Assembly: GCA_030693155.1 (NCBI GenBank)
Contig: JAUYBJ010000118.1
Coordinates: 1 to 39,842, forward strand
From: Methylococcales bacterium
GTDB lineage: Bacteria; Pseudomonadota; Gammaproteobacteria; Methylococcales; Methylomonadaceae
Length of the DNA: 39,842 bases
Direction of reading: 5' to 3'
Part shown: positions 25,639 through 33,155 of the stretch, one piece after another
Layout: each line of letters opens with the position of its first letter
How positions within the stretch are numbered: the first letter of the stretch is position 1
Position numbers and translations under genes: made by a program
Notes under the pieces: model-generated
Told to the model about the DNA's origin: nothing
Seen by the model: only the letters and a program-made list of their open reading frames with translations
Database searches by the model: none

Positions 25639-28065
25639 TTAAGACTCTGAACCAGAGTCTTGTTGTTTCACTTCAACGCTCACTTCTCTGGTCTCAGCTT
25701 TGGGTGCTTCAACTTTAGGCGCAGGTGCGGCAACGGGGGCATGATGCTCCTCTGAGTTTGGCGCATGGACAGGTGCTTCAATACGCTCGACTTTTTCTAC
25801 CCGTTCGGCAAACTCACTGTCGTAAGAACGGACTTTGGTTGACCGTGGTTCGCTGGTGTTTGCTTCCGCACTCGCGTTTGAAAATTCATCGTTATGATGC
25901 ACGGGTGCGTCATTATCAAACTCAGGTTTTTTGTAGTTGGGGTTACGCGGTCTTCTGCGGTTCGGCCCTCTTCTTGAGTTATTTTTTCTTTCTGGTTTCG
26001 GTGCCTGTTCTTCAGTGCTTATCACAACCTCAGTATCAGTGACGATGGCATCGCTAACGAAATCAGGGGCTGCAATAACAGCTGGAGCGACAGGTGCAAC
26101 CGCTACTTCGCCGTTTACTTCTGTATCAACAGCAGGTACAGGCGGGAGATTCGGTCTGACATTGCGACCTGGCCCGCGTTGTTGGCGATTGGGACGCGGC
26201 TCCTGATTTTGTTGCGGCGCGTTGCCATTGCTCTGTTCTTGTGCAGGGCGATTTTTATTGTTATTCCGTCTATTGTTACGGCTTCTGTTTTGCGACTGGC
26301 CTTCTTGCGCAGGCTGCTGTGTTTTTTCAACAACAGCGGGTGCTACAACTACGGGTGCGGATTCTTCGACGGATTCAGGTGTTATATCGAGACTGCTGAC
26401 CAGTTTATTCCAGAAGCGTTTAATCAAACTTGCCGCTTCGTTTTTGTTTTGCATCGGAGCAGGAGAATCATGCAAAAACTCTTTAATCGCCGCTTTTTCA
26501 AACGGTTGTCTGCTTTGTTGAGCATACTCAGGAATGGTAATTTCTTCGGCTTTAATTTGTAAGTAGCTGGCTTTTTCGTCACCCGTTTCTTTTTCTTTAA
26601 TGCGCTCTATGTTGTAAGCAGGGGTTTCTAAATGTCGGCTGGGTAAAATGATGATGCTGACTTTCAGACGATTTTCAATCTGGTCGATAACACTGCGTTT
26701 TTCGTTGAGCAGGAAGGTAGCGCATTCAATCGGCAAATGCGCAATAACGCGCTCGGTGCCTTTTTTCATCGCATCTTCTTCAATCACCCGTAACACCGAC
26801 AGCGCAACCGATTCAACATTACGAATCGTGCCTTGACCTTTACAACGCGGGCACGGTAGTTGGCTGGCATCGCCCAAAGATGGGCGCATCCGTTGGCGGG
26901 ACATTTCCAGCAAACCGAAACGTGATATGCGGCTGGTTTGTATCCGCGCACGGTCGATTTTTAACGCATCACGCAGATGATTTTCGACGGTACGCTGGTT
27001 TTTATTGGACAGCATATCAATAAAATCAATGACGAATAAGCCGCCTAAATCGCGTAACCGTAGTTGTCTGGCAATTTCATCTGCCGCTTCCAGATTGGTA
27101 TTTAACGCAGTTTCTTCAATATCACTGCCTTTAGTGGCGCGGGCAGAGTTGATGTCGATAGAGGTTAAGGCTTCGGTGTGGTCGATGACGATAGAGCCGC
27201 CAGACGGTAACGATACTTCACGCCCGTAAGCGACTTCAATTTGCGCTTCAATCTGGTAACGGTTAAACAACGGCACAGAGTCCTGATACAGTTTTGCTTT
27301 GGGCAAAAAATGCGGCATGACTTGTTTTAAGAATTTTTGTACCAGTTTGAATGCGTCTTCGTTGTCGATGAGAATTTCATCAATATTACCGCGTAAATGA
27401 TCGCGTAAGGCGCGGATGATGATGTTGCTTTCTTGAAATACCAAAAATGGTGCGGTTTGTTCTTTGGCGGTGCGGTCTATGGCTTCCCATAGCTGCATTA
27501 AATAATTCAAATCCCATTGCAGTTCTTCGGCGTTTTTGCCACAACCTGCGGTACGGACGATTAAGCCCATGTTTTCAGGGATTTCCAGAGAAGCCATCAC
27601 TTCGCGTAAATCACTACGGGTTTCGCCTTCGATACGGCGTGAAATACCGCCCGCTTTGGGATTGTTGGGCATTAATACCAGATAAGTACCTGCCAAACTG
27701 ATATAGGTCGTTAATGCCGCGCCTTTGTTGCCGCGTTCTTCTTTTTCAATCTGGACGACAATTTCCTGACCTTCACGAATCAAATCCTTGATACTGGGAC
27801 GACGACCTTCTTCCGCGCCTTCCTGTGCATGACGATACAGCGGGGAAATTTCTTTAAAAGGCAAAAAGCCTTGTTTTTCAGAGCCATAATTGACAAACGC
27901 GGCTTCAAGACTGGGTTCTACGCGGGTGATGATACCTTTATAGATATTGGATTTTTTTTGTTCTTTTGATGGGGTTTCAATGTCAAAATCGTATAATTTT
28001 TGACCGTCTACCAAAGCGACTCGCAGTTCTTCCGCTTGCGTAGCGTTGATAAGCATTCTTTTCAT
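25639..28065 (-). CDS. rne: Ribonuclease E
   Basis: An 808-residue endoribonuclease, the scaffold of the RNA degradosome. The S1 domain lies at about 35-125. Catalytic D304 (SIDINS) and D347 (VIDFID) match E. coli D303/D346. The zinc-link CPRC is at 405-408. After the small domain, an amphipathic segment [17 protein letters not shown] (about 543-559) matches the inner-membrane targeting helix. Arg/Asn-rich RNA-binding stretches follow ([24 protein letters not shown]), then an acidic, Pro/Ala-rich tail. The tail is shorter than in E. coli (1061 residues total). AAGGAA 7 bp upstream supports the start. The upstream region is long, consistent with a regulatory leader. Confidence 0.97.
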   Translation of the reverse strand: MKRMLINATQAEELRVALVDGQKLYDFDIETPSKEQKKSNIYKGIITRVEPSLEAAFVNYGSEKQGFLPFKEISPLYRHAQEGAEEGRRPSIKDLIREGQEIVVQIEKEERGNKGAALTTYISLAGTYLVLMPNNPKAGGISRRIEGETRSDLREVMASLEIPENMGLIVRTAGCGKNAEELQWDLNYLMQLWEAIDRTAKEQTAPFLVFQESNIIIRALRDHLRGNIDEILIDNEDAFKLVQKFLKQVMPHFLPKAKLYQDSVPLFNRYQIEAQIEVAYGREVSLPSGGSIVIDHTEALTSIDINSARATKGSDIEETALNTNLEAADEIARQLRLRDLGGLFVIDFIDMLSNKNQRTVENHLRDALKIDRARIQTSRISRFGLLEMSRQRMRPSLGDASQLPCPRCKGQGTIRNVESVALSVLRVIEEDAMKKGTERVIAHLPIECATFLLNEKRSVIDQIENRLKVSIIILPSRHLETPAYNIERIKEKETGDEKASYLQIKAEEITIPEYAQQSRQPFEKAAIKEFLHDSPAPMQNKNEAASLIKRFWNKLVSSLDITPESVEESAPVVVAPAVVEKTQQPAQEGQSQNRSRNNRRNNNKNRPAQEQSNGNAPQQNQEPRPNRQQRGPGRNVRPNLPPVPAVDTEVNGEVAVAPVAPAVIAAPDFVSDAIVTDTEVVISTEEQAPKPERKNNSRRGPNRRRPRNPNYKKPEFDNDAPVHHNDEFSNASAEANTSEPRSTKVRSYDSEFAERVEKVERIEAPVHAPNSEEHHAPVAAPAPKVEAPKAETREVSVEVKQQDSGSES

Positions 28066-28527
28066 TCAATGTTCCTTGTAGTGTCCTGCTCCATGCTGAG
28101 AGTTTACTGAGTTGACTGAGTGTAATCATCGTTAAGTTGTGTATTTATACAGAGCGATAGGGTTGATATGGACTTTGCGGCTAAGGTTGTTATGGTTTTA
28201 TGCCGTGTGCTTGTTGCAGAGGTGGATTGAACGCTAAACGGTTCAAGGCAACGGAAACAAATGAAGTCAATATTGTCAGTCTTGCTGGTAAATTCTGCTT
28301 GAAAACAGGAGTTATTAATCGTGCGTCTAGGGTCGGACGATAAACCCGAAATTCTTGTTATGAAGTGCAAAGGCACAACATGGTATTGTGTTAAGTCGGC
28401 GCAACCCACTGAATAAACAGCCACTCATCAACGCCAACCCTTTAAGCGATTTTAAAAAATCGTCTAACTAAATTTGGCTGAGCGTTAAAAGTCTGACTAT
28501 GAGCGTGTTCCGACTGCGGCTATGGTA

Positions 28528-28562
28528 CTTATTAATGGGTATTTTTCCAAGCATTATTATTG
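28528..28562 (+). repeat. 35-bp direct repeat, copy 1
   Basis: The 35-bp sequence begins CTTATTAATGGGTATTTTTC and ends CATTATTATTG. It is identical to 29747-29781. Beyond it, after 11 unmatched bases, both copies share CAAACAACA, so the related unit is about 57 bp. The copies are about 1.22 kb apart and bracket the HicB-like gene and the transposase remnant. Confidence 0.9.
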
Positions 28563-28756
28563 GGTGCGGCTTACAAACAACAGCCGATTTTTTATCGACA
28601 TCGCATTAATTTAACTAATCCTTATAATAGCAAATCAGGTACACGAATAAACTGCTTCGTGTGATGTGTGACTAAGGGAAGCTGATTTGTGCTTGCGTGA
28701 TTGCCACAATCAAAAAAATCATTCGTGCCAATGGGTTGTTAATTGCTTAGTAGTGG

Positions 28757-28829
28757 GTGGGCAAGCGTCTTTTTGCTTGCCCACAGATAGTTATATCCGC
28801 GTGGGCAAATGATAAAGCCGTTTGCCCAC
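28757..28829. repeat. Two adjacent GTGGGCAA-type hairpins
   Basis: GTGGGCAAGC (28757-28766) pairs with GCTTGCCCAC (28775-28784). GTGGGCAAA (28801-28809) pairs with TTTGCCCAC (28821-28829). A third relative occurs at 29156-29180 on the far side of the HicB-like gene. They look like members of a REP-like family. Confidence 0.8.
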
Positions 28830-28891
28830 CCTGCTAACCCCAACGTAAGCAGTACGCGAGATTGTGATGGGTTTCGCAAGCTCTACCCGTC

Positions 28892-29140
28892 TTACGGGTT
28901 AAGTGAATAAGAAGAAGGTGATACATTCGCACCCAGTTTGTATGGCGGTGGTAATGCTTTGTTTTGTTGGTGTAATAAATCAATCCATTCGTCAACAATG
29001 ATACACAACTCATCGAACACTTTTTTTTCATCTGCACCATGACAGCAGTGTTCAATCAATCCTGGGGCAGAACCCAAGTAGCAATTATCAGCTTCCGACC
29101 ATTCCACTATTTTTAAATATCTATCACTGTCTTTCATCAT
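28892..29140 (-). CDS. Solitary HicB-like protein with repeat-derived C-terminus
   Basis: An 82-residue protein. Residues 5-72 match the HicB-type pattern (YLKIVEWSEADNCYLGSAPG, then DELCIIVDEWIDLLHQQNKALPPPY), a partial RNase-H-like fold found in antitoxins of HicAB modules and in stand-alone proteins. The last ten residues (VSPSSYSLNP) come from the intergenic repeat sequence, so the original end may have been replaced. No HicA toxin is visible on either side. No good Shine-Dalgarno precedes the two tandem ATG codons. Possibly a relic or an orphan antitoxin. Confidence 0.6.
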   Translation of the reverse strand: MMKDSDRYLKIVEWSEADNCYLGSAPGLIEHCCHGADEKKVFDELCIIVDEWIDLLHQQNKALPPPYKLGANVSPSSYSLNP

Positions 29141-29155
29141 TTTTTAGTTATGTAG

Positions 29156-29180
29156 GGTGGGCAGCGTTTTTCTGCCCACC
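29156..29180. repeat. GGTGGGCAG-type hairpin
   Basis: GGTGGGCAG (29156-29164) pairs with CTGCCCACC (29172-29180). It belongs to the same family as the hairpins at 28757-28829 and lies just upstream of the HicB-like start. Confidence 0.75.
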
Positions 29181-29236
29181 GCTTTTGTGGGTAAATGGTG
29201 GGCAAAAGAGCATTGCGTGCCCTCGCGACTGACAAT

Positions 29237-29323
29237 ACCATAGGATGTGCCGACGATAGGAGGCGCATCATTCGCGTGGATTTTCTCGAACGATGCGCTT
29301 CGTGCCTCAGCACATCCTATGGT
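29237..29323. repeat. 87-bp palindromic element overlapping the transposase remnant
   Basis: ACCATAGGATGTGC (29237-29250) pairs with GCACATCCTATGGT (29310-29323), with an inner pair GCGCATC/GATGCGC (29263-29269 and 29292-29298). Its right arm supplies the final codons and stop of the truncated transposase. The structure is typical of BIME/REP-like repeats mobilised by Y1 transposases of the RAYT group. Confidence 0.8.
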
Positions 29324-29591
29324 TAGCCCATCTTATCGCGTTGGTTTTTATCATTTGCCAGCGGGTAGAAAAATCAGCATCACCCTCTGGCAAGTTCCAT
29401 AGACAATGTAAATGATTTGGCAAAATGACCGCCGCCACCACATCAAAAGGACGTTTTGCTTTTACCTCACGAAAGGCATGACGTAAGAGTTCCACCCGTG
29501 CATCATCGATAAACAGCGGTTGGCGGCGATAAGTCACCACAGTAAAAAAATACGTTCCGCCACGAATGTACAAACGCCGATAGTTGCTCAT
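29307..29591 (-). pseudogene. Truncated REP-associated Y1 transposase (RAYT)
   Basis: The 94-codon frame starts MSNYRRLYIRGGTYFFTVVT, characteristic of REP-associated tyrosine transposases, and has the HUH metal motif in PNHLHCLW. Family members run to about 140-180 residues with the catalytic tyrosine in a helix after the HUH motif. Here the frame leaves the family after MIKTN and ends inside the 87-bp palindrome, so the catalytic Tyr and C-terminal half are missing. It is almost certainly inactive for transposition. Confidence 0.85.
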
Positions 29592-29626
29592 AATGAGTGT
29601 CTCAAAATCATAATGATAACCTAAAA

Positions 29627-29742
29627 GTAGGTCGGAATAAGACCGTCCAAGCGATAGCGCAGGACGGGCGTTTCCGACATTGCGCGAGTTTGTCGGAAAC
29701 GCCTTATTTCGCTCCCGCTCAATAAGGCTTATTCCGACCTAC
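29627..29742. repeat. 116-bp nested palindromic element
   Basis: The outer arms GTAGGTCGGAATAAG (29627-29641) and CTTATTCCGACCTAC (29728-29742) are perfect complements. An inner pair, GGCGTTTCCGACA (29667-29679) and TGTCGGAAACGCC (29691-29703), forms a second hairpin. It lies just upstream of the transposase remnant's start and may be a non-autonomous repeat. Confidence 0.88.
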
Positions 29743-29746
29743 AGGG

Positions 29747-29781
29747 CTTATTAATGGGTATTTTTCCAAGCATTATTATTG
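29747..29781 (+). repeat. 35-bp direct repeat, copy 2
   Basis: Identical to 28528-28562. It immediately follows the nested palindrome ending at 29742. Confidence 0.9.
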
Positions 29782-29877
29782 CTTGTAACACACAAACAAC
29801 ATCCATAAAAAAGCAAGATGAGATAGAGTGTAAAAAAATAACTACTAGTTCATGTAGGCGACATGACGCACACATTA

Positions 29878-29907
29878 AACCACTGAGATTTTAACTCTCC
29901 CAGTGGT
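29878..29907 (-). terminator. Probable terminator hairpin of the dynamin operon
   Basis: On the minus strand, ACCACTG-GG-AGA pairs with TCT-CAGTGGT, leaving a small bulge, then TTTAA. The T tract is short, so strength is uncertain. It lies 14 bp after the last dynamin stop. Confidence 0.55.
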
Positions 29908-29920
29908 CTAGTTTTAAAAA

Positions 29921-32269
29921 TCAAATACTTTGTACACCATCCAACGATACCCGCAATTGCTTCAATCTATCGCTGGTTTCAATATTGAATTTCAGCGATT
30001 GCAATAACGGCGGCAATTCTTGCAATAACACTGCATTACCCGCTTGCCATTCATTCCTCACTACACCATCCCAATAGCCTTTATTAGCGACATCCAAAAA
30101 TGAATCACGCAAATCATCCAATTCTTGCTGACAAAATGCCGAAAATCCTGATGCTTCAAAAATACCGTAAATCAAATAATGCTCTAATACCCGAATATCC
30201 GCCTCGACTTCGGCAATCATCGTATCCTGCTCATTAGTCATGGATTCATTTAATTCATGCACCACGGTTTTTGCCGCATTCAAAGCGATAGTAACAAATG
30301 GATTTGATGCAATAAGGCTATCAATAACCGCATTAGCAGAAACCCCTAATACCTCTTTACGTTTTTGTTCATCAGTTAATAAGGTAACACCATGATTGGC
30401 ATATTGACATAAACGTTCTAAAGCGGGTTCTTCGCCTGAATAATAATTGTCGATAATTTCAATATCAGCACCCATTTTTTTACGCGCTTCTTTTCGCGTG
30501 GTACTGCCAACAGGCGCACGAACTAATAACTCAACCACAGGACGCGCAAAGCGTAAAAATAAAGTATTTAAACTATGCTCTAATTGTGAAACATAGTTAG
30601 TTTCATCCCGCACTAATTTAGTTTTAACCGTTTTACTGCCCCATAATTGCTTTTCTAATTCAGAAATTAAATCTAAGGCTTCTTGTTGTAATTCCAATGC
30701 TAAATTTCTAGCTAATTCGGCAGTCATTACACGCACATCACTATAGAGTTTTTCACGCCATGCAATATTGGCTTTAGCAGCATCAAAAACGGGATTACTG
30801 ACACTATCAAACGTTATTTGTCTTTGTTCTAATTGTCGTGTAGGTAAAACGTTTATTTTTTCCTTCACTAACTCTTCATAACGCGCTTTAAATAATTGCC
30901 GATTTTTGATTGACTGTTCATTACCGTCTTTAAAACGATTATTGACATCGGCTTGGATTTTTTGCCAACGATTATTCCACCATGTATAAAACTCAATATA
31001 ATTATTATCCTCTTGAGCGCGTTTAGCTTGTTCGGGGTCTTCGGGATAAACAGCGGCAACGGTATGATAAATATCACGCGCGGTTTTTAGAATATCGCCT
31101 ATCATACCATCACAGCGTTTTTTTAATAATGCAGTGCGCTCATTATCCAAATAGTTTTGAATACGGTTTTGTAATTCACTAATGCCTGTGGCGTGTTTTA
31201 AATCTTCATGCGAAGTTAAACCCGTTAAACTATTCATTTTATGCAGGGTTTGTTCTAATGTACCGACTTGGGGAATTTCAAAACCTTGTAATACTAAATG
31301 TGCGCCCGCTGAACCACTGACTATACGGTGTTCTGGAATTTCAACAGCCGCCCATTTTTCTAATAACTGTTGCCAGTTATCCTGTAAAACTTCCTTAGAT
31401 GGCTGTAAATCAACTTGCCCCCAAAATACAAATAACTTATCAGCCAGTTTTAAATACGGATCGCCTGTTGCACCGAATTTAATTAAATCCTGTTCGTGGG
31501 CTTTTAAATCAATATCACGGCGTTGCACTAAAATAATGGCATCACAATCTGCTAACATTTCTTTGGATTCTTCAATATGTTTGGCTAATCCAGAATCTAA
31601 ACCGGGTACGTCATAAAATACCACGCCATCTACTGCTGCTAATTGCGAAGTATAAAGCCGCGCTTCCTGCATGGCATGAGCATAACGCTCATCAGCAACA
31701 TAACGGCTTAAATTAGATTTAATTTCTTCTAAACGACTAAAGCTGTAAGTCTTTTTACCCTCGTTAATAATCTCGCGTAATGTGCCGTTATGCGATTCCA
31801 TGACTTTTAAATCATTCTCGGCTTTTTGTGCCGCGCTTTTATCCGCGCTTTGGGTTTGTTCGCGTAAATCCGCTTGATAGGCTTGATATTGCGCGTCAGT
31901 TTTCGGTAAGGTTTCTAATCGTTGTTCGTTCTGGTCTTGTACGGAATAAATCTGCGTGGTGGTGAAGGTACAACGGGCGGTTTTAGCGGGTAATAAATCA
32001 CTGCCTAACCACGCATTAACAAAGGTGCTTTTACCCGCTTTTTCTAAACCGACCACTGCAATACGAAACTCGCCGTTTTGCAAGCGGTGCATGAGTTTTT
32101 CGGCGGGTTCACCTGCTTTTTGCAAGGTGGCTTTTTGTTCGGGCGTAATACCCAATTGTGTGACTGAGGCTAAATTCGCTAAGTCTAAAGCGTGGCGGCG
32201 CACGGCTAACGCGGTTTTAAGCTGGTTAGCGTATAAGGTTGAGGCGGTTTTCCAATCCATAGTAGTCAT
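29921..32269 (-). CDS. Dynamin-like GTPase (downstream member of pair)
   Basis: A 782-residue large GTPase of the dynamin/LeoA class. Residues 69-110 hold the G1 loop GLEKAGKST (74-82) and the G2-region threonines (CTFTTTQI). G3 is DVPG at 220-223 (FYDVPGLDSGL). The G4-like strand is LFVFWGQVDL, so the canonical N/TKxD is degenerate. Residues 375-780 are mostly helical, with a hydrophobic stretch (NAVIDSLIASNPFVTIALNA) that could be a membrane paddle. Bacterial dynamins remodel or tether membranes and are often encoded in pairs. This gene is third in a tightly packed operon, 22 bp after the membrane protein. Confidence 0.85.
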   Translation of the reverse strand: MTTMDWKTASTLYANQLKTALAVRRHALDLANLASVTQLGITPEQKATLQKAGEPAEKLMHRLQNGEFRIAVVGLEKAGKSTFVNAWLGSDLLPAKTARCTFTTTQIYSVQDQNEQRLETLPKTDAQYQAYQADLREQTQSADKSAAQKAENDLKVMESHNGTLREIINEGKKTYSFSRLEEIKSNLSRYVADERYAHAMQEARLYTSQLAAVDGVVFYDVPGLDSGLAKHIEESKEMLADCDAIILVQRRDIDLKAHEQDLIKFGATGDPYLKLADKLFVFWGQVDLQPSKEVLQDNWQQLLEKWAAVEIPEHRIVSGSAGAHLVLQGFEIPQVGTLEQTLHKMNSLTGLTSHEDLKHATGISELQNRIQNYLDNERTALLKKRCDGMIGDILKTARDIYHTVAAVYPEDPEQAKRAQEDNNYIEFYTWWNNRWQKIQADVNNRFKDGNEQSIKNRQLFKARYEELVKEKINVLPTRQLEQRQITFDSVSNPVFDAAKANIAWREKLYSDVRVMTAELARNLALELQQEALDLISELEKQLWGSKTVKTKLVRDETNYVSQLEHSLNTLFLRFARPVVELLVRAPVGSTTRKEARKKMGADIEIIDNYYSGEEPALERLCQYANHGVTLLTDEQKRKEVLGVSANAVIDSLIASNPFVTIALNAAKTVVHELNESMTNEQDTMIAEVEADIRVLEHYLIYGIFEASGFSAFCQQELDDLRDSFLDVANKGYWDGVVRNEWQAGNAVLLQELPPLLQSLKFNIETSDRLKQLRVSLDGVQSI

Positions 32270-32291
32270 AGTTTTTAGTAAGCATTAGGAG

Positions 32292-33155
32292 TTAATAAAG
32301 GTCGTAAAAATCAGTAGTAAAACGTTTTGATTTTAATTTTCCATATTTTTTAATTTGAATATCGGCATCTTTTTTAATTTTATTCTTGATATTTAACTTT
32401 GTTTTTTCACCGATAATGGATTCTTCTGCTGACAATGTTAAATAAACTAAAATCCGTTCATTTGTTGTGAAAACTGGGTTTTCCTCACTATAACTAGATT
32501 CAAGTGTGCTTAATAGTTGATTACCCTTTTCATTGCTATCTTTAAAAAAATAAGCAGATGTTGTACCATCAATTAAATTATTTAATTGTTCGATACTTAT
32601 TTTTTCTTTATTCTGTAAAATAGTGGCTTTATTAGCTGGAATAAGTAGTAATAAGTGATATGACTGATTACTTTTAAAGTAATCGAAAGTCTGAGTAGTA
32701 ATTTTTTTTGTTGTTTCAGAAAAAGATGATGGTTCTGATTTTTTAGATATATCTTTAGATGATTCTTCTACATTTTTTTTCTTCTTTTGAAGAATTAAAA
32801 GCACAACAAGACCAATTACAAATAGTGTTGCACCAACAGCCGCTATTTTAGTTCCTATTGCAAGTGCATTGAATTCCGATTCCATCTCATCACCTTCTTG
32901 AATTTTATTCAATTCATCTGTTAATTTAACTAATTCACTATTAGCTAAATTGAATAGTTCATCATGCTTACTTAAGCAAGTATTCTCTTCATTAAGCCTT
33001 TTTTCATAATAATCATTTAAATCTTTTTTAAATCCACTGATTAAAAAATTATTAATTATTTCTGAGGCTTTTTTAAAAATCTCAATATTGTCTGAGATAT
33101 TTTCAATGTCGGACTTTAATCGTTTAAAAAAACCATCGCGTAAATCATCAATCAT
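32292..33155 (-). CDS. Single-pass membrane protein between two dynamin genes, unknown function
   Basis: A 287-residue protein with no family I recognise. Residues 1-95 are helical and charged (coiled-coil-like, EIFKKASEIINNFL and onward). One strong transmembrane segment spans about 99-122 (IGTKIAAVGATLFVIGLVVLL), followed by a KKKK stop-transfer cluster. Residues 125-160 are Ser/Lys-rich linker, and 160-287 look like a compact alpha/beta domain (YHLLLLIPANKATIL). It is noticeably more AT-rich than most neighbours. The start overlaps the upstream dynamin stop by ATGA. I infer that it anchors or regulates the dynamin pair at the inner membrane. Confidence 0.8.
   Translation of the reverse strand: MIDDLRDGFFKRLKSDIENISDNIEIFKKASEIINNFLISGFKKDLNDYYEKRLNEENTCLSKHDELFNLANSELVKLTDELNKIQEGDEMESEFNALAIGTKIAAVGATLFVIGLVVLLILQKKKKNVEESSKDISKKSEPSSFSETTKKITTQTFDYFKSNQSYHLLLLIPANKATILQNKEKISIEQLNNLIDGTTSAYFFKDSNEKGNQLLSTLESSYSEENPVFTTNERILVYLTLSAEESIIGEKTKLNIKNKIKKDADIQIKKYGKLKSKRFTTDFYDLY

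Larger units (their letters stand above)
28066..28891. other. Long region upstream of rne without a convincing gene
   Basis: About 825 bp. The part next to rne (28066 to about 28450) may hold the rne leader; in E. coli that leader mediates autoregulation, but I cannot fold this one reliably. A 106-codon minus-strand frame (28104-28424) has no family likeness and an odd composition, so I do not call it. Further upstream are one copy of a 35-bp direct repeat (28528-28562) and two GTGGGCAA-type hairpins (28757-28784, 28801-28829), followed by a repeat rich in ACCCGTCTTACGGGT. Confidence 0.6.
29592..29920. other. Repeat-filled intergenic region downstream of the dynamin operon
   Basis: About 330 bp without a gene. 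It contains a nested palindrome (29627-29742), the second copy of the 35-bp direct repeat (29747-29781) and a hairpin near the end of the dynamin operon (29878-29907). Confidence 0.8.

Noticed and set aside
26115-26562. Frames on both strands inside the 3' part of rne
   Set aside because: Shadows of the Arg/Pro/Ala-rich tail of RNase E; no motif or start signal.
28104-28424. 106-codon minus-strand frame upstream of rne
   Set aside because: No recognisable motif, unusual Ser/Thr/Cys-rich composition, no Shine-Dalgarno; more likely rne leader sequence.
28834-29055. Minus-strand frame overlapping the HicB-like gene
   Set aside because: Out-of-frame shadow; the HicB pattern lies in the 28892-29140 frame.
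28700-29760. Possible CRISPR array in the repeat-rich region
   Set aside because: Repeats are palindromic, differ from each other and are not evenly spaced; no cas genes are present.
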